Source: Bisbaumannia sp015645095
GTDB taxonomy: Bacteria > Pseudomonadota > Gammaproteobacteria > Pseudomonadales > Halomonadaceae
Assembly (NCBI GenBank): GCA_036871055.1
Contig: CP141893.1
Coordinates: 620,001 to 684,000 of the forward strand
Direction: 5' to 3'
Length of the DNA stretch: 64,000 bases
The notes under the pieces were generated by a model, which was not told the DNA's origin, did not search any database, and was given only the letters and a program-made list of their open reading frames with translations. This document shows positions 59,089 through 64,000 of the stretch, one piece after another. How positions within the stretch are numbered: position 1 is the stretch's first letter; each line of letters begins with the position of its first letter. Both the position numbers and the translations under genes were made by a program.

Positions 59089-60075
59089 ATGAACAATATC
59101 AACAAGATCGCATCGACAACCCTCGCCATTGGCCTGGCCATGGCGTCCTGGAACGTTCAGGCACGGGATTTCCGCCTGGGCATGATCACGCCGCCTTCCC
59201 ACCTCTGGACCCAGGCCGCCGAGGCCTTCGCCGAGGACCTGGCCGAGCGCTCCGGCGGGGAGCACAGCGTCAGCGTCTTCCCCTCCCAGCAGTTGGGTAA
59301 CGAGGCACAGATGGTGCAGCAGATGCAGGCCGGCTCCCTGGACATGGCCTTCCTGACCATCGCCGAGATCTCTAATCGTATCGATGACTTCGGCGCCCTC
59401 TATGCCCCCTACCTGGTGGATGACGTGGAACATGCCGCCCGCCTGCTGCGCTCCGACGTGGCCGGTGAGCTGCTCGAGCTGATGCCGGCCGAGATCGGCC
59501 TGGTGGGGGTCGGTTACGGCATGTCGGGGATGCGCCAGATCCTCAGCCGGGGGGCCATCGGGTCGCCCGATGACCTGCGCGGCCAGCGCCTGCGCATCAC
59601 TCCCTTCGAGCCGATTCGCGACTTCTATCTGGCTGCCGGTACCGCGCCCACCCCGCTGCCGCTGCCGGACGTCTATGATGCCCTGGCCAATGGCCAGGTG
59701 GACGCCATCGACATGGATTTCGAAGCGATCGAGGCGCTCAAGTTCTACGACCAGGCCGAACACCTGCTGATCTCCAACCACATGATGTTCCCGATGGTGG
59801 GCGTGGTCTCGGGACGGGTCTGGCGCGAGCTCTCCGCCGAGGACCGTGAGCTGATCATCACCACCATGAACACTCACCTGGATGGCGTCATCGAGAGCGT
59901 CCTGGAGCGGGAGCCGGCCCAGGAGGCCACCCTGCGTGGCCTGGATATCACCATCACCGAGGCCGATGAGACGTTCTTCCGGGGGGCCGTCGAGGCATGG
60001 GAGGCGACCTGGCGCGAGCGAGCACCGGCACTGACCACGCTGCGTGAGGCGGCGGCGGTGCTCCGGGTCGAGTAA
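59089..60075 (+). CDS. TRAP transporter solute-binding protein (DctP), copy 2
   Basis: A 328-residue periplasmic receptor with signal peptide cleaved after VQA (residue 25). It is a close paralogue of the protein at 45596, both of the DctP family with ARDFRLGMITPPSHLW at the mature start and RLRITPFEPIRDFY near the ligand arginine. Location after the nba operon and a shared regulatory dyad suggest uptake of 3-hydroxyanthranilate, anthranilate or a related aromatic acid. The ligand is inference. Confidence 0.93.
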   Translation: MNNINKIASTTLAIGLAMASWNVQARDFRLGMITPPSHLWTQAAEAFAEDLAERSGGEHSVSVFPSQQLGNEAQMVQQMQAGSLDMAFLTIAEISNRIDDFGALYAPYLVDDVEHAARLLRSDVAGELLELMPAEIGLVGVGYGMSGMRQILSRGAIGSPDDLRGQRLRITPFEPIRDFYLAAGTAPTPLPLPDVYDALANGQVDAIDMDFEAIEALKFYDQAEHLLISNHMMFPMVGVVSGRVWRELSAEDRELIITTMNTHLDGVIESVLEREPAQEATLRGLDITITEADETFFRGAVEAWEATWRERAPALTTLREAAAVLRVE

Positions 60076-60119
60076 TGCATCATCCAATGCCCCGGGGTCG
60101 CCCGGGGTTGGGGCTCCCT

Positions 60120-60668
60120 ATGCTTAAGCAACTCTCTCAAGGGCTGGTCCGTATCGAGTCGATGGCCGCGGCCCTGCTGGCGGCGGCGGTCACCGCCCTG
60201 ATCCTGCTCAATATCGTCACCCGGGCCCTGGGCAGTCCGCTCTACTGGGTCAATGAACTGGCGATTCACGCCATGGTCTGGATGACCTTCCTGACCACTT
60301 CGGTGGTGCTGAAACGCCGTGAGGGGATCGCCGTGACCCTGCTGGTCGAGGCGTTGCCTGCCCGTGGGCAGGGGCTCTCCCGCCTGGTGGTGGATGCTGT
60401 GGTACTCTTCTTCGCTGGCCTGCTGCTGTGGCTCTGCTGGCGCTGGTACGACCCCATGACCCTCTGGGCCACGGGCTTCGATATCGCCGCCTTCCAGAGA
60501 GAGACCTTCAACTTCGTCTACTCCGAGCGCACCAGCACCCTGGGGCTGCCCAAGTTCTGGTCCTGGCTCTGTCTGCCGGTCTTCTCGGCGTCTCTGGGGC
60601 TGCATGGCCTGGTCAACCTGATCGATAGCCTCAAGGGCCTCGCGGCCGGGCAAAGGAGACTGGCATGA
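60120..60668 (+). CDS. TRAP transporter small permease (DctQ), copy 2
   Basis: A 182-residue four-helix subunit similar to the one at 46589. ATG 60120 (MLKQLSQGLVRIE) was chosen because it aligns with that protein's start; an ATG at 60075 that overlaps the dctP stop (TAATG) would add 15 residues and is possible. The gene overlaps dctM by 4 bp. Confidence 0.88.
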   Translation: MLKQLSQGLVRIESMAAALLAAAVTALILLNIVTRALGSPLYWVNELAIHAMVWMTFLTTSVVLKRREGIAVTLLVEALPARGQGLSRLVVDAVVLFFAGLLLWLCWRWYDPMTLWATGFDIAAFQRETFNFVYSERTSTLGLPKFWSWLCLPVFSASLGLHGLVNLIDSLKGLAAGQRRLA

Positions 60669-61924
60669 CTCTCGCCGTATTCGCACTCTTGCTGCTGGGG
60701 GCGGTACCCATCGCCCTGGTGCTGGCCCTCTCCGCGGCCTGGTATATCGTCGATTCCGGCAACACCCTGCTGTTCGCCTCCTACCCCCAGCAGCTGTTCG
60801 GGGCCATTGAGCACTACGGCCTGCTGGCGATTCCGCTCTTCATGCTGGCCGGGGAGCTGATGAACGAGGGGGGCCTGACCCGCCGGCTGATCGACCTGGC
60901 GCGGATCCTGGTGGGCGGCTTCCGCGGCGGCCTGGTCTATATCAACCTGGTGGCCAACATGATGATGGCGGCCATCGTCGGCTCGGCGGCCTCGCAGATC
61001 GCCATCATGTCCCGGGCCATGGTGCCGGCCATGGAGCAGGAGGGCTACGACAAGCCCTTCGCGGCGGCGGTCACCGCGGCCGGTGGCCTGATGTCGCCGA
61101 TCATCCCGCCGTCGATGCTCTTCGTGCTGTTCGGGGTGATCGCCCAGGTGCCCATCGCCGACATGTTCATCGCCGGTATCCTGCCGGGGCTCTTGATGGG
61201 CGGGCTCTTCTTTATCGCCATCACCGCGATCGGCCTGGTGCAGCAGTATCCCAGGGGCGACTGGCCGAGCCGTGCCCAGGCGCGCCATTACCTGTGGATG
61301 GGGCTGCCGGCGGTATCGATTCCGTTGATCATCATCGGCGGCATCCTCTCGGGGCTGGCCACCCCCACCGAATCGGCGGCACTCGCCTCCCTGGCGGCGC
61401 TGCTGATCGGCCGCTACGTCTACCGGGACCTGAGCTTCGATCGTCTGCCGCGGATCCTCGAGCGCACCGCCATCAACGCGGGACTCGTGATCATGCTGAT
61501 CGCCGCCGCCGGGGTCTTCGGCTGGGTGATTATCTACGAGCAGCTGCCGCAGATGGCCGCCGCCTGGATCGCCGCCCTGACCACCGATCCCTTCCTCTTC
61601 CTGCTGCTGGTGATCGGCGTGCTGCTGCTGGTGGGGATGATCGTCGACGGCATCGCCGCCCTGATCCTGGTGGTGCCGATCCTGCTGCCCATCGCCACCC
61701 AGCAGTTCGACATCACCCCCTACCAGTTCGGCGTGGTGGTCTCCCTGACCCTGGTGCTGGGGCTGCTGACGCCGCCGGTGGGGGCGGGGCTCTTCATCGC
61801 CTCGTCGATGACCGGGGTGCCGCCGCTGCGGATCTTCCGGGCCCTGCTGCCCTTCCTGCTGATGAGCCTGATCGCCCTGGTGCTGCTGGCCTGGCAGCCC
61901 TGGCTGACCCTGGCACTCCTGTAA
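60665..61924 (+). CDS. TRAP transporter large permease (DctM), copy 2
   Basis: A 419-residue membrane protein with about twelve helices that forms the translocation path and uses a Na+ gradient. Family motifs: IPLFMLAGELMNEGGLTRRLIDLAR, NLVANMMMAAIVGSAASQIAIMSRAMVPAMEQEGYDKPFAAAVTAAGGLMSPIIPPS and GLLTPPVGAGLFIASSMTGV. It completes the operon dctP-dctQ-dctM. It might also serve the incomplete copy at 45596-47119. Confidence 0.94.
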   Translation: MTLAVFALLLLGAVPIALVLALSAAWYIVDSGNTLLFASYPQQLFGAIEHYGLLAIPLFMLAGELMNEGGLTRRLIDLARILVGGFRGGLVYINLVANMMMAAIVGSAASQIAIMSRAMVPAMEQEGYDKPFAAAVTAAGGLMSPIIPPSMLFVLFGVIAQVPIADMFIAGILPGLLMGGLFFIAITAIGLVQQYPRGDWPSRAQARHYLWMGLPAVSIPLIIIGGILSGLATPTESAALASLAALLIGRYVYRDLSFDRLPRILERTAINAGLVIMLIAAAGVFGWVIIYEQLPQMAAAWIAALTTDPFLFLLLVIGVLLLVGMIVDGIAALILVVPILLPIATQQFDITPYQFGVVVSLTLVLGLLTPPVGAGLFIASSMTGVPPLRIFRALLPFLLMSLIALVLLAWQPWLTLALL

Positions 61925-61947
61925 CCCCGCGTGACTCCCCGAAGACG

Positions 61948-61977
61948 AGGCGCTTGTGCAGTAATGCACAAGCGCCT
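61948..61977. terminator. Hairpin after dctM
   Basis: AGGCGCTTGTGC and its perfect complement (12-bp stem, 6-nt loop) stand 24 bases past the dctM stop. A few T follow (TTGT). A likely operon end. Confidence 0.65.
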
Positions 61978-61991
61978 TGTGCTATTGCGTG

Positions 61992-62021
61992 TTGTTCGCC
62001 AACGATCCCCCTGACTACACT
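61992..62021 (+). promoter_or_regulatory. Promoter candidate for the third TRAP operon
   Basis: TTGTTC and TACACT are separated by 18 bp, a fair sigma-70 pair, leaving a leader of about 155 nt. The GGTATT dyad of the two nba-linked promoters is missing here, so control is probably different. Confidence 0.45.
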
Positions 62022-62182
62022 CGATGAGGCCGTATTGGCTTTACCTAATGGTCAGGCCGATCGGCGAATAACGACAAGAATTCCGGGTTGGCCTGGCGAT
62101 GGCGCCGGTTGCCCAGGCGGGCGGGAGTCTGTCTAGGCGTGCATCTGGGCACGGGCTGACCGATCACAAGGAGCACGCAGCA

Positions 62183-63286
62183 ATGACAAGACGAGTGAGC
62201 TTCGCGGTATCCAGCCTGGTCGCCGGCATCGCCCTGGCGGGCCTTTCCAGCACTGCCCAGGCCCAGCAGCAGTGGACCATGACCACCACCTGGCCGGACA
62301 GCCTGGCGCTGATCGAGATGGACCGTCACTGGGCGGAACTGGCCAACCTCTTGACCGGCGACGAGCTGCAGATCGAGTTTCACGCCGGCGGCACCCTGAT
62401 GCCCGGCACCGAGGTGTTCGATGCCACCGAGAGCGGCAGCATCGAGGCCGCCGGCGACTGGCCCGGCTACTGGGCCGGGCGCAACTCCGCCTTCTCGCCC
62501 CTGGGCACCACCACCAGCCTGTTCAATGCCGTGGATTACCTGAACTGGATCCTGGAGTGGGGCGGCTTCGACCTCTACCAGGAGATCTACGGCGAGTACG
62601 ACCTGGTCTACCTGCCCTACGGCATCACCAACAACGAATCGGGCTTCATGGGACGCACCCCCATCGAGAGCCTGGCCGACCTGGACGGCAAGCGGCTGCG
62701 TCTCTCCGGTCGCGACCAGGGCCGGGTGCTGGAGCAGTTGGGCGGTTCCCAGGTGACCCTCTCCGGCGGCGAGATCTACCAGGCCGTGGAGCGGGGCGTG
62801 GTGGATGGTGCCGAGTTCTCCACCCCGGGGGTCGATTTCGGTGCCGGCTTCGCCGAGGTGGTGGACTACTGGGCGGTGCCTGGCTGGCACCAGAGCGCCA
62901 GCGTCTTCGGGGTGATGATCAACCGCGACGCCTGGGACGCCCTCTCCGAGGAGACCCAGCAGAAGCTGCGCATCGCCGCCGAGGCCACCATGGCCTGGTC
63001 CCTGGCCTGGTCCGAGCGGGGCTCCACCGAGGGCACCGAGGCCTTTATCGACGCCGGGGTGCAGATCTCCCAATTCTCCGATGAGGACCTGGCACGTATC
63101 CAGGAGATCACCAACGCGGTGATCCTGCAGGGCGCCTGCGAGAACCCCACGCATGCCCGGGTCTACCACTCCATGGTCAGTTACCTGGAGCACTACGCCA
63201 GCTGGCGCGATATTTCCGCGCCCTTCAACATGAGCCGAAGCAACGACAACCTGCCTTCTTTGGAGGAGCTCGAGGCCTGCCTCTAG
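62183..63286 (+). CDS. TRAP transporter solute-binding protein, copy 3 (different subfamily)
   Basis: A 367-residue binding protein with signal peptide cleaved after AQA (residue 27). The mature start QQQWTMTTTWPDSLALIEMDRHWAELAN and the segments HAGGTLMPGTEVFDATESGSIEAAGDWPGYWAGRNSAF and LPYGITNNESGFMGRTPIESLADLDGKRLRLSGRDQGRVLEQLGG belong to the mannitol/chloroaromatic or keto-acid TRAP group (DctP, TAXI-unrelated). It is not close to copies 1 and 2. AAGGAG precedes ATG 62183. Confidence 0.92.
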   Translation: MTRRVSFAVSSLVAGIALAGLSSTAQAQQQWTMTTTWPDSLALIEMDRHWAELANLLTGDELQIEFHAGGTLMPGTEVFDATESGSIEAAGDWPGYWAGRNSAFSPLGTTTSLFNAVDYLNWILEWGGFDLYQEIYGEYDLVYLPYGITNNESGFMGRTPIESLADLDGKRLRLSGRDQGRVLEQLGGSQVTLSGGEIYQAVERGVVDGAEFSTPGVDFGAGFAEVVDYWAVPGWHQSASVFGVMINRDAWDALSEETQQKLRIAAEATMAWSLAWSERGSTEGTEAFIDAGVQISQFSDEDLARIQEITNAVILQGACENPTHARVYHSMVSYLEHYASWRDISAPFNMSRSNDNLPSLEELEACL

Positions 63287-63312
63287 GCGCCTGCTTGCGC
63301 TCAGCCCCATAA

Positions 63313-63333
63313 GGCCCGCCCCTCGGGCGGGCC
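63313..63333 (+). promoter_or_regulatory. Intercistronic hairpin between dctP and dctQ, copy 3
   Basis: GGCCCGCCC and GGGCGGGCC form a 9-bp stem with a 3-nt loop, followed by CTTCCCC. It lies inside the operon, 26 bases after the binding-protein gene. Such hairpins usually keep the receptor mRNA more abundant than that of the permeases. Confidence 0.5.
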
Positions 63334-63372
63334 CTTCCCCGCCGCGCTTTGTCTTGCCTAGAGGAGATCGTG

Positions 63373-63876
63373 ATGGAGGCCATTGCCAAGGTCATTGATC
63401 TGATCAATGAGTGGTTCGGTCGTCTGCTGGCACCGCTGATCGCGGTGATCGCCCTGGTGGTGCTCTACGACATCGGGCTGCGCTTCTTCAGCGGTCGTCC
63501 CAGCGACTGGGCCTTCGATATCACCAAGATGCTGTTCGGCGCCCACTTCATGCTGCTGGCGGCCTATGGGCTGCGTCACCACGCCCATGTGGAGGTGGAC
63601 GTGATCAAGCGTCTGCTGTCACGGCGCAAGCAGGCGGTACTGGAGATCCTCGGCTACCTGATCTTCTTCGTGCCCTTTATCTACCTGCTGCTCAGCTATG
63701 GCTGGAGCTTCTTCATGCGCTCCTTCAGCCGCGGCGAGACCACCTACGGCATGGTGGCGATCCCGGTCTATCCGGTGAAGGCGGTGATCGTGATCGCCGC
63801 GGTGGCCATCCTCCTGCAGGCCATCGCCGTGGTGATCCGCGCCATCCTCGAGCTGCGCCGGGAGGAGATGCCATGA
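63373..63876 (+). CDS. TRAP transporter small permease (DctQ), copy 3
   Basis: A 167-residue four-helix subunit: LIAVIALVVLYDIGLRFFSGRPSDWAFDITKMLFGAHFMLLAAYGLRHHAHVEVDVIKRLLSRR is typical of the keto-acid/mannitol TRAP group and fits the receptor upstream. GAGGAG before ATG 63373. Its stop overlaps the next start (ATGA). Confidence 0.92.
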   Translation: MEAIAKVIDLINEWFGRLLAPLIAVIALVVLYDIGLRFFSGRPSDWAFDITKMLFGAHFMLLAAYGLRHHAHVEVDVIKRLLSRRKQAVLEILGYLIFFVPFIYLLLSYGWSFFMRSFSRGETTYGMVAIPVYPVKAVIVIAAVAILLQAIAVVIRAILELRREEMP

Positions 63877-64000
63877 GCGCCGAGCTGTTGACCCTGTTCA
63901 TGTTCGCCGGCCTGCTGGTGGGACTCTTCATGGGCCATCCCCTGGCCTTCGTGCTGGGTGGCGTGGCGGTGGTGGCGGCCTACCTGGGGCCCGGGCCCCA
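63873..64000 (+). CDS. TRAP transporter large permease (DctM), copy 3, 5' part
   Basis: The first 42 residues (MSAELLTLFMFAGLLVGLFMGHPLAFVLGG...) match the start of DctM proteins; the gene runs off the right edge. It follows dctQ with a 4-bp overlap, so the third TRAP set is complete in order P-Q-M. Confidence 0.88.
   Translation, partial: MSAELLTLFMFAGLLVGLFMGHPLAFVLGGVAVVAAYLGPGP

Overview
The window is GC-rich proteobacterial chromosome with dense, short-spaced genes. RecBCD, ArfB, NfsA, YgjV, DUF3581, DUF3820, SelO and a high density of TRAP transporters point to a gammaproteobacterium, most likely a halomonad (Halomonas or a close relative). That assignment is inference from gene content, not from a marker gene. 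No rRNA, tRNA, CRISPR array or phage module was seen.

Layout. 1-5.3 kb: 5' part of a MalT-like regulator, the threonine-to-glycine pair kbl-tdh with a divergent XRE-cupin regulator, a TRIC-type channel and a DUF3581 protein. 5.5-13.9 kb: fhs, a tandem universal stress protein, chrA, aspA, an MFS carrier, a CorA-type transporter and an exported protein. 14-20.6 kb: small conserved genes (NTF2-like, NnrU, DUF1289, arfB, DUF3820, DUF1499), an EAL phosphodiesterase followed by GGDEF debris, nfsA, a MNT-HEPN toxin-antitoxin module whose toxin gene is frameshifted, and ygjV. 20.7-30.4 kb: an accessory patchwork with a deaminase-oxidoreductase pair split by a 3.3-kb block, two related MFS carriers with a TetR regulator, and DUF427. 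30.4-32.6 kb: a low-GC island of three poorly known genes with an attC-like site and inverted repeats. 32.7-42.5 kb: recC-recB-recD, transcribed leftward, with repeat elements lying in frame inside recB and recD. 42.5-45.4 kb: a 2-hydroxyacid dehydrogenase, ogt and an Ada-AlkA fusion. 45.6-64 kb: TRAP transporters, an EamA exporter, LysR regulators, selO and a complete lower pathway for 3-hydroxyanthranilate.

The clearest system is at 50.8-61.9 kb. A LysR regulator precedes eight genes in the order nbaE-H-J-I-G-F-C-D, which convert 3-hydroxyanthranilate through aminocarboxymuconate semialdehyde, 2-aminomuconate and 2-oxopent-4-enoate to pyruvate and acetyl-CoA. A three-gene TRAP transporter follows. 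The catabolic operon and the TRAP operon each carry the same upstream dyad (GGTATT-N9-AATAYC), exactly 41 bp before an identical TAGACT -10 element, so they look like one LysR regulon. A second, closely similar DctP-DctQ pair at 45.6-47.1 kb lacks its large permease subunit.

The window also shows repeated small insertion events: a 22-bp direct repeat bracketing the MNT-HEPN module, a diverged ~100-bp repeat bracketing the 3.3-kb block, a 176-bp MITE-like element, REP-type palindromes inside recD, and a palindromic insertion in recB.
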